From positions 1,178,001 to 1,242,000 of the forward strand of contig NZ_PYSY02000001.1 in the NCBI RefSeq assembly GCF_003049685.1: 64,000 bases of DNA, in the 5' to 3' direction. The translations under genes were made by a program, and so were the position numbers. Shown in pieces: positions 8,395 to 16,526 of the stretch. This stretch comes from Brucella pituitosa (lineage in GTDB: Bacteria > Pseudomonadota > Alphaproteobacteria > Rhizobiales > Rhizobiaceae). How positions within the stretch are numbered: the first letter of the stretch is position 1; every line of letters starts with the position of its first letter. The notes beneath the pieces were generated by a model. The model did no database searches. It was not told the origin of the DNA and saw only the letters and a program-made list of their open reading frames with translations.

Positions 8395-9645
8395 ATGAAG
8401 CTGCAGCGCATGAAAGCTGTCGGGATCGCAGTCGGTCTGTTGGGGAGTGCCGTTAGTGCACATGCAGGCGGGCTCGAGCGCAGTTCGCAGGACTTTGATA
8501 CCCTGTTTGAGCAAGGTACCGTAATTGACACAACAGGCACGTTCGTAGCCCCACAGCGTAAGCTGAAGAATATCCGGGGGTCCGGTATCGGGGCTTTAAC
8601 CGGCGGGAGAAACCCGTTCACTGGACAGGCTTATGGAACTGATGTTGATGAAGCAAAGAGCTATTGGGTTCCGAAGTTTTCGGCCAAATTTGATCTTACG
8701 GAAGATCTGGCTTGCTCTGCTCAGTATCGTCAGCCTTGGGGTATCGAGACCGATGTTGGACTAGATACTGTTCGAAGCTTCGTTGCGATTGAGCAGAAGA
8801 TTTCTTCTCATGATTACGGCCTGAACTGTTCCTATCGATTTGCTGCTGGTGAAAAGGGTTATTTCCGTCTTCTCGGCGGCGTCAGCTATCAGGAACTGAA
8901 GGGTGAACAGACCAAAGCGATACCTCCATTCGGTCATCCATTCGGTGGCTCGTGGCGTGTTGCATCATTGGACGTTGAGGACAGCTCTGTGGGCTGGCGC
9001 CTTGGTGCTGCCTATGAAATCCCTGAATATGCAATTCGTGCGAGCGTCGTATACCAGTCTGAAGTGAAGTACACTCTCGACGGAACAATTGATAATCTGG
9101 CTTTGAATCCACGGACTGGAGCCAGCATTCCGATTGCTGTTGACGGCGATGTTGCAACCCCTCAGTCGGTTGAGTTCAAGTTCCAGACAGGTATCGCACC
9201 GGATTGGCTTGCATTTGGTTCGGTTAAGTGGACGGACTGGTCGACAGTTACGGATGTTAATTTCCTTGCCAAAGCGAACCAGGTTGTGCCGCAGGGGCAG
9301 AGGGTCACGGGTCTCAACCTGTATTATCAGGATGGATGGACCGTTAGCGGTGGCGTTGGGCATAAGTTCAATGATCAGTGGTCGGCCGCAGCGACTGTAA
9401 CTTGGGATCGTGGTACATCGACGGGCCTGACATCACAGACTGATATCTGGTTGTTTGGTTTGGGTACCAATTATAAAGCAACCGAAAACTTTGAAGTTCG
9501 CCTTGCGGGCGCTGCTGGTTGGCTGTCGTCGGGTGAAATCGACGATACCTACGTAAACGGCGTATATAGTGCCACGGGCTCTAAGGGTGATTTCGGCAAT
9601 GACTTCGTCGGTGCTTTGTCGCTGACGGCTAAGGTCAAGTTCTGA
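8395..9645 (+). CDS. FadL/OmpP1/TodX-family outer membrane transport protein
   Basis: The 416-residue product has a signal peptide ending in SAHA-GGLERSSQD and a beta-barrel with the alternating pattern and aromatic-final strand typical of FadL proteins (last residues SLTAKVKF). The N-terminal GGLERSSQDFDTLFE is characteristic of the rhizobial branch of the family. FadL proteins let long-chain fatty acids or other hydrophobic molecules cross the outer membrane; the substrate here is unknown. The ATG at 8395 follows GGGAGGA and gives a normal signal peptide. It is monocistronic, with a bidirectional terminator at 9664. Confidence 0.9.
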   Translation: MKLQRMKAVGIAVGLLGSAVSAHAGGLERSSQDFDTLFEQGTVIDTTGTFVAPQRKLKNIRGSGIGALTGGRNPFTGQAYGTDVDEAKSYWVPKFSAKFDLTEDLACSAQYRQPWGIETDVGLDTVRSFVAIEQKISSHDYGLNCSYRFAAGEKGYFRLLGGVSYQELKGEQTKAIPPFGHPFGGSWRVASLDVEDSSVGWRLGAAYEIPEYAIRASVVYQSEVKYTLDGTIDNLALNPRTGASIPIAVDGDVATPQSVEFKFQTGIAPDWLAFGSVKWTDWSTVTDVNFLAKANQVVPQGQRVTGLNLYYQDGWTVSGGVGHKFNDQWSAAATVTWDRGTSTGLTSQTDIWLFGLGTNYKATENFEVRLAGAAGWLSSGEIDDTYVNGVYSATGSKGDFGNDFVGALSLTAKVKF

Positions 9646-9663
9646 TTGTTTAATCAGGACAAT

Positions 9664-9690
9664 AAAAGCCCGGCTTCAAGCCGGGCTTTT
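9664..9690. terminator. Bidirectional terminator between convergent genes
   Basis: AAAAGCCCGGC and GCCGGGCTTTT (9680-9690) form an 11-bp stem with A and T tracts on either side. It serves the porin gene and the dehydrogenase gene facing it. Confidence 0.92.
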
Positions 9691-9709
9691 TCGTTTGAGA
9701 GCGAAGATT

Positions 9710-10585
9710 TTACTGTTCAAGGCGGGCAAGCAGGGAAGACGTATCCCAGCGGCCACCGCCGATTTTCTGCACTTCCTTGTAGAATTGATCAACCAGGGCG
9801 GTTACAGGCAGAGCCGCACCATTGCGGTTGGCTTCCTCAAGGCAGATACCGAGGTCCTTGCGCATCCAGTCGACAGCAAAGCCAAACTCATATTTGCTTT
9901 CGTTCATGGTGCTATGCCGGTTTTCCATCTGCCATGAGCCTGCAGCGCCCTTGGAGATGACACTGATCAGCTTCTCAATATCGAGGCCAGCCTTTTTACC
10001 GAAGTGGATACCCTCCGCGAGGCCCTGAACAAGACCCGCAATGCAGATCTGATTGACCATCTTGGCGAGTTGGCCTGATCCAACAGGCCCCATCAGCCCG
10101 ACCGAGCGCGCATAGGCTTCGATGATTGGTTTGGCTTTGTCAAAAACGGCATTTGACGCGCCGGCCATCACGGTCAGAACGCCGTTTTCTGCACCAGCCT
10201 GGCCGCCAGACACAGGCGCGTCAATGAAATGAAATCCACGTTTCTGCGCTTCAGCGTCGAGTTCACGTGCGACTTCCGCGGAAGCCGTGGTGTTGTCGAT
10301 AAAAATAGCGTCCTTTTTCATTGTCGAAAAAGCGCCATTTGAACCGGTTGTCACTTCACGCAGATCATTGTCATTGCCAACGCAGCAGAAAACGAAATCA
10401 GCATCGCGTGCTGCTTCAGCAGGTGTGGCCGCATGGTTGCCATCGAATTGTTCGGCCCATTTGAGGGCCTTTGCACTCGTGCGATTATAAACTGTAACGT
10501 TGTAGCCACCTTTGGTCTTCAGATGGCCAGCCATCGGATAGCCCATCACGCCGAGGCCGAGGAAGGCCACTTTAATTGCTGTCAT
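9710..10585 (-). CDS. 3-hydroxyisobutyrate/beta-hydroxyacid dehydrogenase family protein
   Basis: The 291-residue product has an N-terminal Rossmann fold (FLGLGVMGYPMAGHL, residues 9-23) and the family's substrate motif DAPVSGGQAGAENG near residue 124, with catalytic Lys in GQLAKMVNQ. Such enzymes oxidise beta-hydroxyacids with NAD(P), for example 3-hydroxyisobutyrate, tartronate semialdehyde or glyoxylate-type substrates; the exact substrate cannot be read from sequence. It lies 38 bases downstream of the glutathione transferase gene on the same strand and is probably cotranscribed with it. Confidence 0.9.
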   Translation of the reverse strand: MTAIKVAFLGLGVMGYPMAGHLKTKGGYNVTVYNRTSAKALKWAEQFDGNHAATPAEAARDADFVFCCVGNDNDLREVTTGSNGAFSTMKKDAIFIDNTTASAEVARELDAEAQKRGFHFIDAPVSGGQAGAENGVLTVMAGASNAVFDKAKPIIEAYARSVGLMGPVGSGQLAKMVNQICIAGLVQGLAEGIHFGKKAGLDIEKLISVISKGAAGSWQMENRHSTMNESKYEFGFAVDWMRKDLGICLEEANRNGAALPVTALVDQFYKEVQKIGGGRWDTSSLLARLEQ

Positions 10586-10623
10586 TGTCTAAAACCTCCA
10601 GAGGAAACGCGTCGAAACATAGA

Positions 10624-11244
10624 TTAGGTAAGGGGTGTCATAACCGCTTTGCGATAGGCGGGGCGCTGCGTAAGACGGTTATACCAGTCTTCGAGATGAG
10701 GCGTTGATGCGCGTTCGATTGGAAACTCGAACCATGCATAAGCATAGCAACCCAGCGGAATATCGCCGACGCCAAAATTTTCACCCGATAACCACGGCTG
10801 GTTGGCAAGTGCCTGATCAGCAATTTTGAGCGATCGCGTCATGCCATCAATCCCCCGCTGCATGACCGCCTTGTCGCGCTTATCTTCCGGGAGGCGGATC
10901 AAGTTCGTGATCACATCACGAAAGTCGGCATAGAGCGTGGAGGGTGCCCAATCCATCCATTTTTCTGCTTGAGCACGTTCTGCAGGCGCTTCAATCCACA
11001 GGCCGCTCTTTGCATGCGTTGCAGCAAGATAGCGAACGATTACATTGGATTCCCAAAGTGTGGTGTTGCCGTCTTCAAGAAGCGGGATGAGACCATTGGG
11101 GTTGCGGGCCAGAAAATTCGCATCCTGCAGACCGCCAAACTGTCCACCGACATCGATCTGTTCATATTCGAGACCAAGTTCTTCAGCTATCCAAAGCACC
11201 TTTTTTACATTGGTGGAATTGGTTCGACCCCAGATTTTCAGCAT
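10624..11244 (-). CDS. Glutathione S-transferase family protein
   Basis: The 206-residue product starts with the thioredoxin-like domain (MLKIWGRTNSTNVKKVLW, cis-Pro in NPNGLIPLLED, and the ESNVIVRYL glutathione-binding segment near residues 65-73) and ends with an all-helical GST domain. Ser/Asn in NSTN may be the catalytic residue, as in beta/theta-like bacterial enzymes. Role: conjugation or reduction of electrophiles with glutathione in the cytoplasm; substrate unknown. It is first in a two-gene unit with the dehydrogenase at 9710. Confidence 0.9.
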   Translation of the reverse strand: MLKIWGRTNSTNVKKVLWIAEELGLEYEQIDVGGQFGGLQDANFLARNPNGLIPLLEDGNTTLWESNVIVRYLAATHAKSGLWIEAPAERAQAEKWMDWAPSTLYADFRDVITNLIRLPEDKRDKAVMQRGIDGMTRSLKIADQALANQPWLSGENFGVGDIPLGCYAYAWFEFPIERASTPHLEDWYNRLTQRPAYRKAVMTPLT

Positions 11245-11314
11245 GATTGAGCCTATCGATTTGCGATTAAAAGACGCGAGCTGCGCCTCACAACAAGCGT
11301 GTATTTAAAGCAGA

Positions 11315-11348
11315 TCGCCCCCGGTAGCTGCAAGGCTAACGGGGGCGA
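11315..11348. terminator. GC-rich hairpin after the amino acid permease genes
   Basis: TCGCCCCC (11315-11322) pairs with GGGGGCGA (11341-11348). It separates the permease operon from the glutathione transferase gene. A clear T-run follows on the plus strand (AAATTTTCTTTT), less clearly on the minus strand. Confidence 0.65.
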
Positions 11349-11371
11349 TAAATTTTCTTTTATTCGTCAGT

Positions 11372-12205
11372 TCAGCGTATCAAATGTCTTGTCAGTCGCC
11401 GTTCAAGGAAGTCCCAGACGTGTCGCAGACATTCGACAATCAACAGGTAGATAACGGCCGCCCAAATATAAGTCTGGAAATCAAATGTCCTTGAATAGGC
11501 ACGGCGTGTTTCCCCCATGAGGTCGAGCACGGTGATGATTGCGACGATAGCCGATCCCTTGATCATCAGGATGATTTCATTACCATACGGACGCAGAGCC
11601 ACGATCAAAGCCTGAGGCAGGATCACTTTCCAGAACGTCACACGCTTGGAGATACCGAGAGCCGCTGCGCCTTCCCACTGTCCGACGGCAACGCTCTGAA
11701 TAGCGCCACGCAGGATTTCCGCCTGATAGGCTGCGGTGTTGAGTGAGAAGGCCAGAATCGCACAGTTCCATGCGTCGCGGAAGAATACCCAAAGGCCAAC
11801 ACTTTCAAGGAAAGGACGGAAGGTCCCGAAACCGTAATAGATCAGGAAGGTTTGGGCGAGCAGCGGTGTGCCACGGAAGAAATAGACATAGGCAAAAGCG
11901 ATGCCGCGTAGCCATCGATTCTTCGACATGCGAGCCGCTGTGATTGGTAGCGACAAGAGTGCGCCAATAACAATCGAAACTGCAACAAGCCGCAACGTGA
12001 CCAGCAGTCCGGACCAATAACGCGGGGCATAGGTTTCAAACAGATCAATACGCCACGCATTATAGAGATACAGCACCAGTCCGACGAAAAGCAGTGCCCA
12101 GAATGCAACGATGATATGGCCTGCAATGCGTGCGCGTGTCCAGCCTCTGATAACCGGAGGCGGGGCCAGGACATCTGCTGCGCTGCGAGAGGTGATTTCA
12201 CTCAT
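11372..12205 (-). CDS. Polar amino acid ABC transporter permease (HisM/ArtM type)
   Basis: The 277-residue product is an inner-membrane permease of the His/Glu/Gln/Arg family, with a long N-terminal segment and about five membrane helices. The EAA loop that contacts the ATPase is visible as EGAAALGISKRVTFWKVILP. It pairs with the permease just upstream (2-base gap) to form the heterodimeric channel. The substrate is probably a basic or polar amino acid, judged from the binding protein. No ATP-binding gene is in this operon. Confidence 0.9.
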   Translation of the reverse strand: MSEITSRSAADVLAPPPVIRGWTRARIAGHIIVAFWALLFVGLVLYLYNAWRIDLFETYAPRYWSGLLVTLRLVAVSIVIGALLSLPITAARMSKNRWLRGIAFAYVYFFRGTPLLAQTFLIYYGFGTFRPFLESVGLWVFFRDAWNCAILAFSLNTAAYQAEILRGAIQSVAVGQWEGAAALGISKRVTFWKVILPQALIVALRPYGNEIILMIKGSAIVAIITVLDLMGETRRAYSRTFDFQTYIWAAVIYLLIVECLRHVWDFLERRLTRHLIR

Positions 12206-12207
12206 AA

Positions 12208-12930
12208 TCAGGCTCCCCGCGACGCGTTACTACCCGCATCTGCCCAACGAGCGATGCGGTTGATGAAATATGAGGAGATGATTGCAAGTGCGAGATAGAG
12301 CAAACAGGCGACGCCGAAGAACAGGAATGGCTCCTTGGTCACGCGTGCGGCAATCGACGTCTGGCGCAGAATGTCAGATAGTGTAATGACCGAAACGAGC
12401 GATGTGTCTTTCAGCAGCACAAGCCAGAGATTGGCGAGGCCCGGAAGTGCAATCTTGATCAATTGCGGCAGAATGATTTTGCGCATCGTCTGCCAGTGCG
12501 AAAGACCAACTGCATAACCGCCTTCATACTGTCCACGCGGTATAGCCCGAAATGCCGACAGGAAGACTTCGCTCGAATAAGATGAAAAAACGAAGCCAAG
12601 TGCGATCATACCTGCGACAAAGGCATTGATCTCGATATTTGCATTGATATCGAACAAGGTGAGTAGGCGTTGCAAACCAAGCGACGCGCCGAAGTATACA
12701 AGGAAGAGCGTCAGTAGCTCCGGTAGTCCGCGAAAAATAGTCGTGTAGATATTGCTCGCAAGCCGGATTGATGGTTCTTCCGATTGCTTGCCCAAGGCAA
12801 CGATAAAGCCAAGAGCGAGGCCAACGGGTAGGGTCGCGACGGCCAATGCGATTGTCACCATAAGCCCGTTGGCGATACTGACGCCCCAACCGTCAGGGCC
12901 GAAACTCAATAAGGTGGCGTAATGTTCCAT
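12208..12930 (-). CDS. Polar amino acid ABC transporter permease (HisQ/ArtQ type)
   Basis: The 240-residue product has five predicted membrane helices and the conserved EAA loop (EGGYAVGLSHWQTMRKIILP). GLPELLTLFLVYFG is the usual helix-2 signature of this family. It is the first of two adjacent permease genes, separated from the second by 2 bases, and lies 133 bases downstream of the binding-protein gene. The gap holds a strong hairpin (13017-13046), which would favour higher expression of the binding protein than of the permeases. Confidence 0.9.
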   Translation of the reverse strand: MEHYATLLSFGPDGWGVSIANGLMVTIALAVATLPVGLALGFIVALGKQSEEPSIRLASNIYTTIFRGLPELLTLFLVYFGASLGLQRLLTLFDINANIEINAFVAGMIALGFVFSSYSSEVFLSAFRAIPRGQYEGGYAVGLSHWQTMRKIILPQLIKIALPGLANLWLVLLKDTSLVSVITLSDILRQTSIAARVTKEPFLFFGVACLLYLALAIISSYFINRIARWADAGSNASRGA

Positions 12931-13016
12931 GCGCCTAATCTCTTCCCGAGGGCTTCAGGTCTGCAGTGAAACAGAACCTGATAAATTTTGATTTTCTCAT
13001 TATAGCCCAAATAGTT

Positions 13017-13046
13017 ACGCCGGTTTACATAGAAGTAAACCGGCGT
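13017..13046 (-). terminator. Hairpin between binding-protein and permease genes
   Basis: ACGCCGGTTTAC (13017-13028) and GTAAACCGGCGT (13035-13046) form a perfect 12-bp stem with a 6-base loop. No long T-run follows on the minus strand, so it may be a partial terminator or an mRNA-stabilising structure at the 3' end of the binding-protein message. Confidence 0.7.
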
Positions 13047-13063
13047 TTGAATGTTAAAATATC

Positions 13064-13870
13064 TTAGTTTTCTGCACCATACGCATCGAAATCAAAGTAC
13101 TTGTCATTGACTTCTTTGTACTTACCGTTAGCGCGGATTGCCTTGATCGCTTCATTGAACTTTTCAATCAGCTCAGGACGCCCCTTTTTGAAGGCAACGC
13201 CAGCACCAGGACCGTGAATTTCGATAACTGGTGGGAAAGTACCAACCATCTTACAGCAAGCGCCATCTGGCGATTTCAGCCATTCGGCCAGTGTCACGCT
13301 GTCGTCGTTAACGGCATCTAGGCGACCATTTGCGAGATCGAGACGATATTCTTCCGCAGTCGGGTAAGCCTTGATCGTGCTGTCGGTGAAGGTTTTTTCC
13401 GAATAGTTGGAGTGCGTGGTCGAAACCTGTACGCCAATTGTCTTGCCTGCGAGGTCTTCCTTGGTCACGCCCTTGATGTCGGTATCCTTAGGCGCTGCAA
13501 CACCGGGAGGCGTGTTGTAATATTTGTTTGAGAAGTCGACCTGCTTCTTGCGTTCGTCTGTGATGGACATGGACGCGATGAAGGCATCGAATTTGCCGGA
13601 CTGAAGGGCGGGGATAGCACCGTCCCATTCCTGCGTCACGAACTCACATTCGGCTTTCATTTCGTCGCAGAGCGCCCGGGCAATATCAACGTCAAAGCCG
13701 GAAAGTGTGCCGTCTGGCTTGATGAAATTGAATGGAGGGTAGGCACCTTCCGTCCCAATCTTGAGTTTCAGGGGTTCCTGAGCATTGGCAATACCGGCGC
13801 TCATGCTGCCGAGTGTGATTGCCAGTACTGCAACTGATGTCGCCGCAGCGATACGCTTCATAACGCGCAT
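13064..13870 (-). CDS. Periplasmic amino acid-binding protein (family 3 solute-binding)
   Basis: The 268-residue product has a signal peptide cut after IANA-QEP and the family 3 fold: IGTEGAYPPFNF at the start of the mature protein, then FDVDIARALCDEM and the ISMSITDERKKQVDFS-type hinge (SMSITDERKKQVDFS). This pattern is that of lysine/arginine/ornithine or histidine-binding proteins. ACC-type cysteines (GACCKM) occur in the second lobe. GAGAGGACT precedes the ATG at 13870. It is the first gene of the importer operon with two permeases; the ATPase must come from elsewhere. Confidence 0.92.
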   Translation of the reverse strand: MRVMKRIAAATSVAVLAITLGSMSAGIANAQEPLKLKIGTEGAYPPFNFIKPDGTLSGFDVDIARALCDEMKAECEFVTQEWDGAIPALQSGKFDAFIASMSITDERKKQVDFSNKYYNTPPGVAAPKDTDIKGVTKEDLAGKTIGVQVSTTHSNYSEKTFTDSTIKAYPTAEEYRLDLANGRLDAVNDDSVTLAEWLKSPDGACCKMVGTFPPVIEIHGPGAGVAFKKGRPELIEKFNEAIKAIRANGKYKEVNDKYFDFDAYGAEN

Positions 13871-14210
13871 TCTTAGTCCTCTCGTTTAGTTGTGGCTGGT
13901 TCCCTGATTCTTTTTCTGGTTCAGCCGCTTCAAGAGACGCTGTCGACATAAAACTTTAAGTAGTAAGTCTGACAGTGGATCCCCCGTTCATTACAAATAG
14001 ATGCTAGAGTTGACGATGCGCAATATTTTTTCGCACTTATGCCCAATCATCCGCCCAGAACTTGATAATCCCACCATTTTCTATGTCATTGCAAGACGGT
14101 TTGCGTAATTTAATTGTGCATGCAGAAAGGGGAATTAAAAGGGTTTTCTATAGAATAAAGTAATATGGCCGTGGTTTTTACGGGCTTTGATTAAATTAAC
14201 GGAGAAATCC
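13871..14210. other. Intergenic region upstream of the amino acid importer
   Basis: These 340 AT-rich bases lie between the mobB 3' end and the start of the binding-protein gene. They must hold the importer's promoter. I saw no gene, repeat or recognisable operator. Confidence 0.5.
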
Positions 14211-14714
14211 TCAAAGCTCCATCAATTGCACAACGAAGTCGGCAATTTCTTCGACTGCATTCAGACTAAACACGGGCAATTTTTCATGTTGCACCACGTG
14301 ATCGCTTGCAATTGCAACGATGCTGGGATCAACGTCGGATAGCGGTGGGCCTTCATGTCCACCGGAGCGTCGAAGTTCGATTTTCTTATGAGATTCGCGC
14401 TTGTAACCTTCAATCAGAACCAGGTCACACGGGGCGAGTTTACCCACAATCGCTTCTAATGATGGTTCTTCTTCGCCCAGATTTTCATGCATGATTGCAT
14501 AGCGCGCTGAGGATACGATGGCGACTTCTGCGGCTCCTGCATTTCGGTGTCGCCACGAATCCGTGCCGACGTGATCGATATCAAAATTGTGGTGTGCGTG
14601 TTTCACAGTGGAGATTCGGTAGCCGCGTTTGGTCAGTTCCTGAACGAGCTTTTCGGTCAGCGTGGTCTTGCCCGAATTTTTCCAGCCAGTGATGCCGAAT
14701 AGCTTATGGGTCAT
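14211..14714 (-). CDS. mobB: Molybdopterin-guanine dinucleotide biosynthesis adaptor MobB
   Basis: The 167-residue product carries a Walker A motif, GWKNSGKTTLTEKL (residues 10-23), and the later LVLIEGYKRE motif typical of MobB. MobB binds GTP and assists MobA in attaching GMP to molybdopterin to form the bis-MGD cofactor of DMSO reductase-type enzymes. Its ATG overlaps the mobA stop by four bases (ATGA), so the two are translationally coupled. Confidence 0.94.
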   Translation of the reverse strand: MTHKLFGITGWKNSGKTTLTEKLVQELTKRGYRISTVKHAHHNFDIDHVGTDSWRHRNAGAAEVAIVSSARYAIMHENLGEEEPSLEAIVGKLAPCDLVLIEGYKRESHKKIELRRSGGHEGPPLSDVDPSIVAIASDHVVQHEKLPVFSLNAVEEIADFVVQLMEL

Positions 14715-15352
14715 TTCAGGGCCTCATTGAGACGGGTCGATTCAATCAGATCATCAGGTCTGTTGATGTTGAAGAAAGGATCATATCTCTCGTTCTTAGC
14801 AAGCTGTATAAGAGGAAATTCGACCTCTTCAAAGCCTATATGGTGTGCGAAGGCGAGGACGCTGGCTTTGTCAGTATGTGCGAGCCATTCGTCGAGTGGC
14901 TGCAATAGGTCAGTTCTCCAAAGCCCGAAAATCGGATGCACACGACCATTCGAGCTCGCCAGCACAATGCGAGCGGCAGTTTTCTTTTGCTGCTCATATA
15001 GTCGGGACGCTAGATCGCAGGGAAAGAACGGGCTGTCGGCTGCAACGCTTAGTAAGACAGAGAACTCGCGACTGTATTCCAGTGCGGTCTTTAGCCCGAG
15101 GAGTGGTCCACCATGCGAAGAAGGCTTATCTCCGATTACTGGAATATTCAGCTTTGGTAGACGGCTGGGATCGCCATTTGCATTGAGAAAAACATGATCG
15201 ACTTGTGGCGAAAGCCGCTCTTCAACACGTTCGATGATCGTTTGTGAGCCGAGTTTTTGCAGGAATTTGTCACCAGCCACACCGCCCGCTTGCATACGAC
15301 TGGATTTTCCACCCGCAATAATTGCGCCTGCAATGCGGATCGCGCCTCCCAT
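14711..15352 (-). CDS. mobA: Molybdenum cofactor guanylyltransferase MobA
   Basis: The 213-residue product has the nucleotidyltransferase start IAGAIIAGGKSSRM (residues 6-19) with the GTP-binding GG-x-S-x-R-M and the KFLQKLG lysine. VAADSPFFPCDLA is the metal-binding region. MobA transfers GMP from GTP to Mo-molybdopterin. Its start overlaps the stop of the EamA gene by one base (TAATG) and its end overlaps the mobB start, giving a tight three-gene unit read leftward. Confidence 0.94.
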   Translation of the reverse strand: MGGAIRIAGAIIAGGKSSRMQAGGVAGDKFLQKLGSQTIIERVEERLSPQVDHVFLNANGDPSRLPKLNIPVIGDKPSSHGGPLLGLKTALEYSREFSVLLSVAADSPFFPCDLASRLYEQQKKTAARIVLASSNGRVHPIFGLWRTDLLQPLDEWLAHTDKASVLAFAHHIGFEEVEFPLIQLAKNERYDPFFNINRPDDLIESTRLNEALK

Positions 15353-16275
15353 TACGAAGGTTCCACTCCGGTTGGTGTTGCGGCCAATGTGCTTTTGTTC
15401 TGTTCGCGCTTTTTGCGAACATTTTCACGATAAACCATATAGATGCCGCTGCCGACGACGAGAATTGACCCGGCAATTGTATAGGAATCTGGAGCTTCAT
15501 TGAAGACAACAGTGCTCAACAGAATCGCCCAAAGTAGGCTCGAATAGCGAAATGGTGAGACAAAAGAGATTTCACCTTCACGCATGGCCATGATGATAAA
15601 GTGATATCCAACCAGCAGAAGTCCGGCAGCCAGGGCCATGATAAGAACTGGCACGAGGCCAACGGGCTGCCAGCCACCCATAGGCAGGATGAGGCCACCG
15701 CCAGTGAGAGCTATGGCACCGGCGGTCAGCGTGGACAGATATAGTGTCGGGACATGTGCTGGCACACGACGGGTTGCGATATCACGCATGGCTGCAAAAC
15801 AGACGCTGGATAGCAGAATGCCAACAGCAGCAAGGCTTGCCGAGCTATCGGCGCCGGGACGAATAATGATGATAACGCCGACAAGCCCGAAGGAGATACA
15901 CATCCAACGCCGCCAGCCAACTTTCTCATTGAGGAAAAGCACGGCACCCAGGGTGACGACCAGAGGCGTTGCCTGAAATACTGCTGAACAAAATGCCTGT
16001 GAAAGATGACCGAGAGAGAAGATATAAGTGACGGTCGCCAGCACTTCGCCCAAGACGCGCAAAACCGTCATCAAGTCCATCGACAAATGGCGCAATGCGC
16101 CGTTGCGCCAGGCGAGCAGGCCTATCGCAATTGTCGCGAATATCCCGCGGATAAACATATACTGACCACTGTTCATCTGCGTCAGCAGATATTTCGTCAT
16201 AGTATCGCCGATGGTGAATGTACCCATGGCGAGGAGCATAAATATACTTGCGCGAAAATTAGCTGACTGCGGCAC
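15352..16275 (-). CDS. EamA/DMT-family membrane transporter
   Basis: The 307-residue product has ten hydrophobic segments in two EamA repeats (for example IFMLLAMGTFTIGD at the start and ISFVSPFRYSSLLWAILL in the second half). The family exports metabolites or drugs across the inner membrane; the substrate is unknown. It is the first gene of an operon with mobA and mobB, with a one-base stop/start overlap. The coupling may be coincidental, as no molybdenum role is known for the family to my knowledge. Confidence 0.9.
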   Translation of the reverse strand: MPQSANFRASIFMLLAMGTFTIGDTMTKYLLTQMNSGQYMFIRGIFATIAIGLLAWRNGALRHLSMDLMTVLRVLGEVLATVTYIFSLGHLSQAFCSAVFQATPLVVTLGAVLFLNEKVGWRRWMCISFGLVGVIIIIRPGADSSASLAAVGILLSSVCFAAMRDIATRRVPAHVPTLYLSTLTAGAIALTGGGLILPMGGWQPVGLVPVLIMALAAGLLLVGYHFIIMAMREGEISFVSPFRYSSLLWAILLSTVVFNEAPDSYTIAGSILVVGSGIYMVYRENVRKKREQNKSTLAATPTGVEPS

Positions 16276-16339
16276 GATATGGAATCCGGTTTAGGAATGT
16301 ATATCGCTATCGCAACAATTGGATTCGGTCCAATTTATA

Positions 16340-16417
16340 CTAGTGGATTGAATTTGACGTTTGAATTCCGACTGACACAAATGCTGTTTCAAACGTCAAA
16401 TTCGAAAAATCCACTAG
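16340..16417. repeat. Palindromic element A, copy 1 (78 bp)
   Basis: The ends CTAGTGGATT and AATCCACTAG are perfect inverted repeats. Inside, GAATTTGACGTTTGAA faces TTTCAAACGTCAAATTC, so nearly the whole element folds on itself. It is 13 bp from element B copy 1. Other copies lie at 32207 and 52656, both in the opposite orientation. Confidence 0.93.
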
Positions 16418-16430
16418 ATTCAAATTCTTG

Positions 16431-16505
16431 CTAGTGGTCTTTTTGATTCCGACATTTGTTTAACGCCTGTATCGAGGGATGCAAATATCGGAATCAGACC
16501 ACTTG
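16431..16505. repeat. Palindromic element B, copy 1 (75 bp)
   Basis: The ends are CTAGTGGTCT and AGACCACTTG (one mismatch). Inside, GATTCCGACATTTG faces CAAATATCGGAATC. The second copy is at 52567 in the opposite orientation. It lies just downstream of moaA on the minus strand and may also end that transcript. Confidence 0.92.
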
Positions 16506-16526
16506 TTGCATATGTATTTAAATTAT

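Noticed and set aside
16340..16505. CRISPR-like repeats
   Set aside because: The repeats are two different palindromes occurring once each, not a regular repeat-spacer array, and no cas gene is present.
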